From Reyranella sp. (GTDB lineage: Bacteria; Pseudomonadota; Alphaproteobacteria; Reyranellales; Reyranellaceae): 45,133 nucleotides of DNA. A model generated the notes under the pieces. It had not been told where the DNA came from, ran no database searches, and was given only the letters and a program-made list of their open reading frames with translations. The stretch spans positions 1 through 45,133 of the forward strand of contig JAIETA010000336.1 in NCBI GenBank assembly GCA_019745575.1, given 5' to 3'. Of the stretch, positions 1 to 7,176 are shown piece after piece. Positions within the stretch are counted from its first letter, which is position 1. Every line of letters starts with the position of its first letter. Both the position numbers and the translations under genes were made by a program.

Positions 1-369
1 CATCATCCGCACGCCGGCTGGATCCTGACGGCGCCGACCGACGTGCCGTTCCTGCCGCTCGATCTCACGGTGCGGCTGTGCGGGCACATGCATGTGCCGG
101 AACCTGACGTGCTGATGGTCCGCCATGGCAAGCGGCGCGAGCACACGATCGCGGTGTGGTCGGTGAAACTGGTGGCCGACCTCAGGCGCGCCGTGCTGGA
201 GGAGGGCGTGCGCCGCGTAGAAGATTTCGCCCGGCGCTACGATTTCGCCGAGCTCGCCTGGCCGGGCGGGGCGGCGCCGTTCCTGAACGTCAACACGCCG
301 GCCGAGTTCAGCCGGGCGCAGGCGCGGCTGGCCTCAAGTTTCCGTGACCGCCGGCTATCGAAACGATAG
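1..369 (+). CDS. mobA: Molybdenum cofactor guanylyltransferase, C-terminal part
   Basis: The 5' end lies outside the window; the reading frame is open from base 1 and stops at 367-369. MobA transfers GMP from GTP to molybdopterin in the cytoplasm, giving the guanine dinucleotide cofactor of DMSO-reductase-type enzymes. The visible part starts in the segment WILTAPTDVPFLPLDL, which matches the MobA motif with the metal-binding Asp before PFLP, and continues through the family's C-terminal features (GHMHVPEPDV, then FLNVNTPAEF, the usual 'N.NTPEDL' end). About 122 residues remain of roughly 200. The start and upstream context cannot be seen. The family call is quite secure from the NVNTP and TDVPFLP motifs. 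Confidence 0.85.
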   Translation, partial: HHPHAGWILTAPTDVPFLPLDLTVRLCGHMHVPEPDVLMVRHGKRREHTIAVWSVKLVADLRRAVLEEGVRRVEDFARRYDFAELAWPGGAAPFLNVNTPAEFSRAQARLASSFRDRRLSKR

Positions 370-437
370 CCGTGGTGTGACGGCGGGCGCGGCGGGGCCG
401 GCGTACAATGGCTCCGTCATCACAGAAGGAGCATCGC

Positions 438-683
438 ATGACCAAGACCCGCATCGCCATCGCCTCGGCCCTCGCCGCCGCCCTCGTCCTGCCGGTGGCG
501 GCCCAAGCCCAGGGCAACACCGAGAAGTGCTACGGCATCGTCAAGGCCGGCAAGAACGACTGCCAGACCGCCACCTCCTCGTGCGCCGGCACGTCCAAGA
601 AGGACGCGCAGGCGGATGCCTGGATCTCGGTGCCCAAGGGCGCCTGCGAGAAGATCGTCGGCGGCAAGCTCGCCGCCAAGTAG
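438..683 (+). CDS. bufA: Bufferin-type metallophore precursor BufA (DUF2282)
   Basis: 81-residue precursor of a ribosomally made, modified periplasmic peptide. Residues 1-24 form a Sec signal peptide (basic start, alanine-rich core, AQA cleavage site). The mature part has the DUF2282 layout with four cysteines at 31, 42, 49 and 70, in contexts EKCYGIVKAG, NDCQTA, SSCAGTS and GACEKI. In characterised bufferins the MNIO partner converts the central cysteines to thiooxazole-type heterocycles and the product binds copper. bufB starts 4 nt after the stop. The start at 438 is chosen because it yields the signal peptide; AAGGAG lies 8 nt upstream. A TACAAT at 404-409 could be a -10 box, but I see no matching -35. 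Metal specificity is inferred from the family. Confidence 0.88.
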   Translation: MTKTRIAIASALAAALVLPVAAQAQGNTEKCYGIVKAGKNDCQTATSSCAGTSKKDAQADAWISVPKGACEKIVGGKLAAK

Positions 684-687
684 TCGA

Positions 688-1527
688 ATGGGCAAGGTCG
701 CCGGCATCGGACTGCGTTCGCCGCATCTGGCGGAGATCGGGCGCGACCGGCCGGCGACCGCCTTTCTGGAAATCCATGCCGAAAACTACCTCGCGGGTTC
801 GCCGGCGCTGCAGGCGGTCGAACGGCTGCGCGCCGACTACGCCTTCTCGGTCCATGCCGTCGGCCTGTCGCTGGGATCGGCCGAAGGGCTCGACGCGGCC
901 CATCTCGCGCGCGTCGCCGCCCTCGTGAAGCGTCTAGAGCCGGCCTACGTCTCGGACCATCTGTCGTGGAGCGTGAGCGGCGGCCGCTACTTCAACGACC
1001 TGCTGCCGCTGCCCTATACGGAGGAAGCCCTCGACGTCGTCGTGCGCAACGTCGTCCAGCTGCAGGACGCTCTGGGCCGGCAGGTGTCGATCGAGAACCC
1101 GTCCTGTTACCTGGGCTTTGCCCACTCGACCTTGAGCGAGCCGGAATTTCTCGATGCGCTGGTGCGGCGGAGCGGCTGCGGCCTGCTGCTCGACGTGAAC
1201 AACATTGTCGTGACGGCACACAACCTCAGACTCGACCCCCGCGCCTGGCTGTCCGGCCTGCCGGCCGCGGCGATCACCCAGTACCACCTGGCCGGCCACG
1301 CGGTGAACGATTCCGACGGCGAGCCGATCCTGATCGACGACCACGGCAGCCGCGTCGGCGACGGCGTCTGGACGTTGTTCGAGGACGTCGTGCGATGCTA
1401 CGGCGTGCGGCCGACCCTGGTCGAGTGGGATACCGACATTCCGGCCCTGCCGGTCCTGCTCGAGGAAGCCGCCCGGGCCGACCAGGTCGTTCAAGGGGTG
1501 GGTCGCGATGCCGTTCGCGCTGCCTGA
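688..1527 (+). CDS. bufB: MNIO-family bufferin maturase BufB (DUF692)
   Basis: 279-residue TIM-barrel protein of the multinuclear non-haem iron oxidative enzyme family (DUF692; relatives MbnB, TglH, ChrH). It is expected to oxidise cysteines of the BufA precursor in the cytoplasm. Likely metal ligands are visible in the usual order: HAEN at 30-33, His56, His91 in SDHLSW, Glu136 in SIENP, Asp169 with Asn171/172 in LLDVNN, His200 and His204 in YHLAGH, His219 in DDHG, and Glu246/Asp248 in EWD. The start at 688 is chosen because the frame upstream only shadows bufA, and the protein then opens with the family's GIGLR segment. Its end overlaps bufC by 20 nt, suggesting coupled translation. Confidence 0.9.
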   Translation: MGKVAGIGLRSPHLAEIGRDRPATAFLEIHAENYLAGSPALQAVERLRADYAFSVHAVGLSLGSAEGLDAAHLARVAALVKRLEPAYVSDHLSWSVSGGRYFNDLLPLPYTEEALDVVVRNVVQLQDALGRQVSIENPSCYLGFAHSTLSEPEFLDALVRRSGCGLLLDVNNIVVTAHNLRLDPRAWLSGLPAAAITQYHLAGHAVNDSDGEPILIDDHGSRVGDGVWTLFEDVVRCYGVRPTLVEWDTDIPALPVLLEEAARADQVVQGVGRDAVRAA

Positions 1528-2278
1528 CCTGCAGGCGGCCTTCGCCGCCCATCTTGCCGGCGAGGAACGCGGCGAGCTGATTGCCGCCGTGATCGGCGAT
1601 TCGATTCCGGCCGCGGCCCGGCTGCGCGTCTATCGGCACCACGTGCAGCACAGCCTCGCCAGCGCGCTGGCAGCCACCTTTCCGACGGTCCAGGCGCTGG
1701 TCGGCGACGATTTCTTCCGGGCGCTGGCGCGCGCCTTCGTGGTGCGGACGCTGCCCTGCCAGCCGGTGCTCGCCGAGTACGGTGCGGGTTTCGCGGATTT
1801 TGTCGCGGACCACGAGCCGGCGCGCACGCTGCCCTATCTGGCCGACGTCGCGCGCCTCGACTGGGCGCTCAACACGGCGTTCCATGCCGCCCCGGCGCCG
1901 GCGCTCACGCCGGCTATGCTGGCGGCGGTCGAGGCGGAGCGGCTGCCGTCGCTCGGCCTGCGGCTGTCGGATGGCGTCTTGCTGGTCCGCTCGGAATTCC
2001 CGATCGATCGCATCTGGGCGGCCAGCCAGCCCGGCGCGTCGCTCGAGCAGGTCGATATCTCGTCGGGCGGCGCCGACCTTCTGGTGATGCGCCGCCCGGA
2101 CGATGCGGCGTTCGTCCCGCTGGCCGCCGGCGAGGCCGCCTTCGTGGCGTCCCTCGATGCCGGCAACCCGCTGGCGGACTCGGCGGAGGCGGGACTGCGC
2201 GCCGACCCCAGCTTCGACCTGTCCACGGGATTCGCCCGGCTGCTCGCTCTCGGGGTATTTGCCGCGCCGCAGCAATGA
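1508..2278 (+). CDS. bufC: Bufferin biosynthesis partner BufC (DUF2063)
   Basis: 256-residue DUF2063 protein, the usual partner of DUF692 enzymes. Such proteins are thought to act as precursor-recognition subunits delivering the leader peptide to the MNIO enzyme; the older 'putative DNA-binding' label is weakly supported. The N-terminal half shows family features: LPDLQAAFAAHL at 5-16, a YRHHVQHSL segment near residue 40, an FPTVQALVGDDFF segment near 60, and LPYLADVARLDW near 110. An AAGGGG run precedes the ATG inside the end of bufB. The C-terminal half (about 150-256) is probably a beta-rich domain. Third gene of the operon; no DoxX-type bufD follows. The assignment rests on family plus context. 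Confidence 0.85.
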   Translation: MPFALPDLQAAFAAHLAGEERGELIAAVIGDSIPAAARLRVYRHHVQHSLASALAATFPTVQALVGDDFFRALARAFVVRTLPCQPVLAEYGAGFADFVADHEPARTLPYLADVARLDWALNTAFHAAPAPALTPAMLAAVEAERLPSLGLRLSDGVLLVRSEFPIDRIWAASQPGASLEQVDISSGGADLLVMRRPDDAAFVPLAAGEAAFVASLDAGNPLADSAEAGLRADPSFDLSTGFARLLALGVFAAPQQ

Positions 2279-2378
2279 GTCTGCAGAGGTCTCGAAAAGG
2301 CCCTAGATAAAGGGATTGCACGGCAACTGTCTTTTGCTGCAGTGCACGGCAAGAATTCGTCGGCGATCATGAACCATC

Positions 2379-2406
2379 TTGCAGGGAAGCCGACCATCCC
2401 TATACT
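2379..2406 (+). promoter_or_regulatory. Probable sigma-70-type promoter of dksA
   Basis: TTGCAG (2379-2384), a 16-bp spacer, then TATACT (2401-2406), which matches five of six bases of the -10 consensus. The transcript would start near 2413, leaving a leader of about 60 nt before the dksA ATG. It separates dksA from the bufferin operon. Identified by eye only. Confidence 0.55.
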
Positions 2407-2474
2407 CCGCGCGCCTTAAAAGTCCGCCTTCCCCCGAGGTGGATGGGCAGTCGCTGCGAGTGGAGTTGCCGACG

Positions 2475-2900
2475 ATGTCGATTACGTTGCCGCAGAATTA
2501 TCGTCCTACCGACCGCGAATCCTTCATGAACCCGATGCAGCAGGAATACTTCCGCCAGAAGCTGCTGAAGTGGAAGAACGAGCTGATCGAGGAATCCAAC
2601 CAGACGCTGCAGAACATGCAGGAAGAGAGTCTGGCTCAGCCCGACCTCGCCGATCGCGCCACTGCCGAGACCGATCGCTCCCTCGAACTGCGCACCCGCG
2701 ACCGGTTCCGCAAGCTGATCTCCAAGATCGACCAGGCCATGAAGTCGATCGACGAAGGCACCTACGGATACTGCGAGGAGACCGGCGAGCCGATTTCCCT
2801 GAAGCGGCTCGAAGCGCGGCCGATCGCGACGCTCTCGGTCGAGGCCCAGGAGCGGCACGAGCGCCTGGAGCGCACGCGCCGCGACGAGGGTGCCGACTGA
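2475..2900 (+). CDS. dksA: RNA polymerase-binding transcription factor DksA
   Basis: 141-residue DksA. The protein binds the RNA polymerase secondary channel and works with ppGpp to reset rRNA and amino-acid promoters. The coiled-coil arm runs about 25-95, with the tip motif DLADRA at 57-62 (DxxDxA, the functional acidic tip). In the globular domain only Cys100 of the four classical zinc cysteines remains; Thr103, Ser121 and Ala124 replace the rest (CEET ... LSVEA), as is common in alphaproteobacterial DksA. The start at 2475 gives the length typical of these homologues; an upstream extension would enter the promoter. The gene converges on the amidohydrolase gene with a 7-nt gap. Confidence 0.93.
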   Translation: MSITLPQNYRPTDRESFMNPMQQEYFRQKLLKWKNELIEESNQTLQNMQEESLAQPDLADRATAETDRSLELRTRDRFRKLISKIDQAMKSIDEGTYGYCEETGEPISLKRLEARPIATLSVEAQERHERLERTRRDEGAD

Positions 2901-2907
2901 ATACCTT

Positions 2908-4371
2908 CTACCGGGCCTTCGCCTCCGCCTGCATGTCCTGACGCCTGAGCACACGGCCGGCCCGGCCTCCGCCAGGCTCGCCGCCCTGCCAGACGACCCG
3001 GCCGTTGCACAGCACGGCCTCGATGCCCCTGGCAGGCGAGATCGGCTTCTCGAACGTCGCCGTGTCGATCACCGTCGCGGGATCGAAGATGCAGATGTCG
3101 GCATAGAAGCCGGGCTTTATCTCGCCACGTCCGGTGAGATGGAAGCGCTGCGCCGAGTAGGACGTCATGCGGCGCACGGCGTCTTCCAGCGGGAACAGTT
3201 TTAGCTCACGTGAATAGTGACCGAGCACGCGGGGAAAGGTGCCCCACAGGCGCGGGTGCGGATGGGCGTCGAAGGGGATGCCGTCGGAGCCGATCATGGC
3301 GCCGGGATGGGCCATCGCCGCCTGCACGTCCTTCTCGTCCATCATGAAGTAGATCGCGCCGGCAGGCTGGAGACGGTCGGCGGCCTCCTTCATCGTGCAG
3401 CCCATCTCCCGGGCGATGTCCTTGAGGTCGCGACCGCTCATCCCGGCCACCTTGTCGGACCAGGTGATCAGTACCTTGTCGGCGCGTTCCAGCATGTCGG
3501 AGCGCAGGATCGTCGAGCCGGCAACATACGGATAGACGTCGAAGGCGATCTGCTGCTGCTTCATCGCGTCGGTGAACTTGGGCAGCGTCTCCACCATGCG
3601 GCCGAAGTTGGAGCGGCCGGAGCATTTGTGGTGCGAGACGATGATCTCGGCACCGGCGCGGCGGCCGATTTCGAAGGTCTCGTCCATCGCCTTGAGGATA
3701 TGGTCGCCTTCGTCGCGCATGTGCGCGGTGTAGACGCCGCCCCACTTGGCGAGAGGGGCCGCGACCTCGGCGACCTCGTCGGTCGAGGCCGCGTTGGAGA
3801 CGGCGTAGAAGAGGCCGCTCGACATGCCGATGGCGCCCTGTTCGAGGCTTTGGTCGAGCAGCTCGCGCATCTGCTCGATTTCGGGCCCGCTGGCGACGCG
3901 GCCGAGATCGTCGCCCATGGCGTTCATGCGTAGCGTCCCGTGGCCGATCAGGAAGGCGCCGTTGATCGCGGGCCTGGCCGCCTCGACCTTGCTGGCGAAC
4001 TCGGCGAAGTCCTTCGAGACGTTTTCCTTCTTCTTGATGATCAGCGACATCCAGTGGCCGACGTCGGTGCGCAGGTAAGGCGCGGCGGAAACACCGCAGT
4101 TGCCGCACACAACCGTTGTCACGCCCTGGCTCGCCTTCATCGCCATGGTTGGATTGTCGATCAACGCGGTGTCGTCGTGGGTGTGGACGTCGATGAAGCC
4201 CGGCGCCACGACCTTGCCCGCGGCGTCGATCTCGGTGCCGCCGCGGAGCGAACCCGGTTCGCCGACCGCCGCGATGCGATCGCCCTTCAGCGCGACATCG
4301 GCCGCGAAGAGTTTCCGTCCCGTCCCGTCGGCCACCTGGCCGTTGCGGATCACCACGTCGTAGGCGGCCAT
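2908..4371 (-). CDS. N-acyl-D-amino-acid deacylase family amidohydrolase
   Basis: 487-residue metal-dependent amidohydrolase of the D-aminoacylase group, which removes acyl groups from N-acyl-D-amino acids or related D-configured amides. Seen in sequence: the metal-binding GFIDVHTHDD near residue 58, the family-typical VVCGNCGVSAAP near 88, HMRDEGD near 215, SHHKCSGRSNFG near 245, and GSDGIPFDAHPHPR near 365 with a late catalytic Asp. The length matches D-aminoacylases (about 480-500). Divergent from the PhnD-type binding-protein gene, with 253 nt between. That spacer holds an imperfect palindrome (4429-4457, CCTAACCGGC/GCCGGCTAGG) that could be an operator. The exact substrate cannot be read from sequence; dihydroorotase or N-acyl-D-glutamate deacylase activity are alternatives. 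Confidence 0.85.
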   Translation of the reverse strand: MAAYDVVIRNGQVADGTGRKLFAADVALKGDRIAAVGEPGSLRGGTEIDAAGKVVAPGFIDVHTHDDTALIDNPTMAMKASQGVTTVVCGNCGVSAAPYLRTDVGHWMSLIIKKKENVSKDFAEFASKVEAARPAINGAFLIGHGTLRMNAMGDDLGRVASGPEIEQMRELLDQSLEQGAIGMSSGLFYAVSNAASTDEVAEVAAPLAKWGGVYTAHMRDEGDHILKAMDETFEIGRRAGAEIIVSHHKCSGRSNFGRMVETLPKFTDAMKQQQIAFDVYPYVAGSTILRSDMLERADKVLITWSDKVAGMSGRDLKDIAREMGCTMKEAADRLQPAGAIYFMMDEKDVQAAMAHPGAMIGSDGIPFDAHPHPRLWGTFPRVLGHYSRELKLFPLEDAVRRMTSYSAQRFHLTGRGEIKPGFYADICIFDPATVIDTATFEKPISPARGIEAVLCNGRVVWQGGEPGGGRAGRVLRRQDMQAEAKAR

Positions 4372-4624
4372 CTTGCGGCGCTCCCCTCTTGTTGTCCGGG
4401 CCCCTCCGGGAGCCTCGTTGCAGTGTTTCCTAACCGGCCGGGGCTGTGCCGGCTAGGGGGGCTTCCCGAGCCGGTGTCGGCGCGGCCTGCCGGATGGCGC
4501 CTGTGCAGCGTTTCCGAGCATGTCACGAGCCGGTTAACGGACCGACATCAACGCGTCATACGGCCCGACTACCTGTCGCATGTTGGGTCGTCCAGCGCCC
4601 TGAAACCGATGGAGGACTGTTGCC

Positions 4625-5497
4625 ATGCTGCGTCGCGATGTCGTCAAAGTGGCTGCCGGAACGGCGGCGCTCTTCGCCCCGATGATCGGCCGTGCCCAGG
4701 GCAAGCCGGTGATCAAGGTCGGGCTGGGCCCGCAGCAGCCCACCCAGGCCGATACCAAGCGCGTCTGGGAGCCGGTCTACAAGTTCGTCTGCGACCAGGT
4801 CGGTGCGTCGCTCGAACTCCAGGTCGCCAACGACTGGGCGGGGATCGCGACCGCGCTGGCGAACGAGCAAATCGACGTCGCACAGATGGGGCCTTGGGGT
4901 TATGTGCTGGCGAAGATCAACGGTGGCGCCCGCATCATCAACACCATGCTGGTCAACGGCAAGCCGACGTACAAGGCCATTGTTGTCGGTCGACCCGGCC
5001 TCAAGATCGCCAAGTTCCCGGAAGACGCCAAGGGCATGACGATGCAGATGCTCGATGTCGGCTCGACGTCGGGCTGGCTCGTGCCGACCTATTTCATGAA
5101 GGGCAAGGGGATCGACCCCAAGACGTACTTCTCGAAATATGCCGAGGGTGCGTCGGCCGCCGCCGCCCAGATGGCGACCACGACCGGACAGGTCGACCTG
5201 GCGACGGGCTGGGACACGCATCGCAACATCATGATCAAGAACGGCACCATCAAGGAGGACTCCAACCAGGTCGTGTGGGAGTCCGATCCGCTGCCCAACG
5301 AGGTCGTGGCCGTCCGCAAGGGGCTGCCCGAGGACATGGCGAAGAAGCTGCAGACCGCGTTCTCGTCCATCACCGGTCAACCGATCGCCAAGGACCTTCC
5401 CTACCCGTACACCGGCTATGTCGACGGTACCGACGCGCCCTACGCCATTCTCGAGAAGATGGGTTACGAACTCGGCGCGCTGAAGAGGTCGAGCTGA
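4625..5497 (+). CDS. PhnD-like phosphate/phosphonate-type ABC transporter binding protein
   Basis: 290-residue periplasmic binding protein of the PhnD/SsuA-like type 2 fold. The N-terminus (LRRDVVK, then a hydrophobic stretch to GRAQG near 25) is a signal peptide, possibly Tat-type because of the paired arginines. The mature protein starts KPVIKVGLGPQQPTQ and contains the family's GPWGYVLA segment (about 95) and MLDVGSTSGWLVPTYF (about 140), the region where PhnD proteins carry S-T-S ligand residues. The ATG follows GGAGG at a short distance. The permease gene begins 33 nt after the stop and the ATPase follows, so this is a complete importer. No phosphonate lyase genes are near, so the ligand is unknown. 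Confidence 0.85.
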   Translation: MLRRDVVKVAAGTAALFAPMIGRAQGKPVIKVGLGPQQPTQADTKRVWEPVYKFVCDQVGASLELQVANDWAGIATALANEQIDVAQMGPWGYVLAKINGGARIINTMLVNGKPTYKAIVVGRPGLKIAKFPEDAKGMTMQMLDVGSTSGWLVPTYFMKGKGIDPKTYFSKYAEGASAAAAQMATTTGQVDLATGWDTHRNIMIKNGTIKEDSNQVVWESDPLPNEVVAVRKGLPEDMAKKLQTAFSSITGQPIAKDLPYPYTGYVDGTDAPYAILEKMGYELGALKRSS

Positions 5498-5530
5498 CCC
5501 GCAGCGGTTGCCGCCCTCGATCCGGCAGGG

Positions 5531-6367
5531 ATGGCGGCAGCGATGCCTGAGGGAATCCCGACTCGGGTCAGCATTGGCCGGTACCAGGAGCCGCCTGTCC
5601 GCTGGCTCTCCGGCGCGATGCTGCTCCGCTATGCGACCGGTGCGGCGTTGGCGGGCTTCTTCATCGTGTGCCTGCACCTGAGCGAGGTCAGCCTCGGCAA
5701 GCTTGCGGCCGGGCTGCCTCGGCTCTTCCAGTGGGCTGCCAAGGCCTGGCCGCCACAGCTGAACGAAATCGACGTGATGCTGTTGCGGGCCGGTGAAACC
5801 GTGGCGATCGCCACAGTCGCCACGACGGTGGCGACGTTGCTGGCTTTTCCGCTCAGTGTCCTGATATCGCGCAACGTCGCGCCCTGGCGAGCCCTCGCGC
5901 TGCCGGTGCGATGGCTGGTGAACTCGTGCCGCGGCATCGACACCGTGGTGTTCGCGATCCTCTTCGTTGCCGCGGTCGGCCTCGGACCGTTCGCCGGCGT
6001 GCTCGGCATGATGCTGCATTCGGTAGGCGTCATTGCAAAGCTGTACAGCGAGGCGATCGAGACCGCACCGAGCGCTCCCCTGGAAGCTGTGGCGATGACC
6101 GGCGCCGGCCGTGCCAGCGTCGTCACCTACGCCTTGTTGCCGTCGGTGCTGCCCAACCTGGCGTCGGTGTCGCTCTATGTGTGGGAGGCCAACGTGCGGA
6201 CGTCGACGATCCTCGGCATCGTCGGGGCCGGCGGGATCGGCATCGAAATCAAAGCCGCGATCGACTTGCTCGACTTTCAGCGCCTCTTTGCCCTGACGAT
6301 CATCGTCCTGCTCATGGTCACGATCATCGACCAATTCAGCGCGTGGCTGAGGCGGAGGCTCATCTGA
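5531..6367 (+). CDS. PhnE-like ABC transporter permease
   Basis: 278-residue inner-membrane permease with about six helices. The binding-protein-dependent transport loop (EAA-type) is visible at about 170-200 (EAIETAPSAPLEAVAMTGAG), and the DTVVFAILFVAAVGLGPFAGVLGM segment is typical of PhnE. The end (FQRLFALTIIVLLMVTIIDQFSAWLRRRL) also matches PhnE. An ATG at 5543 is an alternative start; neither has a strong ribosome binding site. Located between the binding-protein and ATPase genes; the ATPase gene begins 2 nt after this stop, implying one operon. Confidence 0.85.
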   Translation: MAAAMPEGIPTRVSIGRYQEPPVRWLSGAMLLRYATGAALAGFFIVCLHLSEVSLGKLAAGLPRLFQWAAKAWPPQLNEIDVMLLRAGETVAIATVATTVATLLAFPLSVLISRNVAPWRALALPVRWLVNSCRGIDTVVFAILFVAAVGLGPFAGVLGMMLHSVGVIAKLYSEAIETAPSAPLEAVAMTGAGRASVVTYALLPSVLPNLASVSLYVWEANVRTSTILGIVGAGGIGIEIKAAIDLLDFQRLFALTIIVLLMVTIIDQFSAWLRRRLI

Positions 6368-6369
6368 CC

Positions 6370-7176
6370 GTGCCGGAAGATCGCGCGCTTGCCCTCGTTG
6401 GTTTGACGAAGCGCTATCGCGAGACGACGGCGGTCGACGGCGTATCGCTTGCCGTCGCGCCCGGCGAGGTCGTGGCGCTTCTGGGTCCGTCCGGCTCCGG
6501 CAAGTCGACCATCTTCCGCTGCATCAGCCGGCTGACGGCCGCCGACGCCGGCGAGATATGGGTCCTTGGCACGCGGATGGACGACCTCCAGGGGGCGGCC
6601 TTGCGCGCCCAGCGACGGGCCATCGGCCTCATCTTCCAGCAATTCAACCTGATCGGGCGGGTCTCGGCGATCGACAATGTGCTGGCGGGACGGCTTGGTT
6701 CGGTGGGGATGATCCGGGCGACTTTGCGCGCCTTCGCATACGCCGACCGGCAGCTTGCCCTCGCGGCGCTCGATCGCGTCGGCATGCTCGACAAGGCCTA
6801 TCAGCGCGCCGACAGCCTCTCGGGCGGCCAGCAGCAGCGCGTCGCCATCGCCCGTGTCGTGGCCCAACAGAGCCGGATCATCCTCGCCGACGAGCCGGTC
6901 GCGAGCCTCGATCCGACCGCCGCCGACAACGTGCTGACGTTGCTGCGGTCGATCGCCCGCGAGCGCGGCATCGGTGTTTTGTGCAGCCTTCACCAGACCG
7001 ACCTCGCGCGACGCTACGCCGACCGGATCGTCGCGCTGAAGCGGGGACGGGTCGTGCTCGACACGACTGCGGCCGCGATCGGCGCCGACGAACTGGCGCG
7101 GATCTACCATGTTGTCGAAGGCACTCCGGCGGTGCAGACGATGGCGGTTGCCGAGGTGTCGCGGCGCCGCGCCTAG
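6370..7176 (+). CDS. PhnC-like ABC transporter ATP-binding protein
   Basis: 268-residue ABC ATPase with a GTG start at 6370, 2 nt after the permease stop, preceded by GGAGG inside the permease end. Walker A is GPSGSGKS at 39-46, the Q-loop FQQFNLIGRVSAIDNVLAGRLG matches PhnC-type ATPases closely, the signature LSGGQQQR lies near 150, Walker B (IILADEP) near 171, and the H-loop His is in CSLHQTDLA. It powers the importer encoded just upstream. The stop codon TAG at 7174-7176 overlaps the stop of the opposing M81 gene in a shared CTAG. Substrate could be phosphonate, phosphite or another small anion. Confidence 0.9.
   Translation: MPEDRALALVGLTKRYRETTAVDGVSLAVAPGEVVALLGPSGSGKSTIFRCISRLTAADAGEIWVLGTRMDDLQGAALRAQRRAIGLIFQQFNLIGRVSAIDNVLAGRLGSVGMIRATLRAFAYADRQLALAALDRVGMLDKAYQRADSLSGGQQQRVAIARVVAQQSRIILADEPVASLDPTAADNVLTLLRSIARERGIGVLCSLHQTDLARRYADRIVALKRGRVVLDTTAAAIGADELARIYHVVEGTPAVQTMAVAEVSRRRA

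Noticed and set aside
4556..6334. 592-residue open frame on the minus strand opposite the PhnD/PhnE genes
   Set aside because: Rich in His, Arg, Gln and Gly with no domain, as expected of the reverse frame of high-GC coding DNA; the plus-strand genes have clear family motifs.
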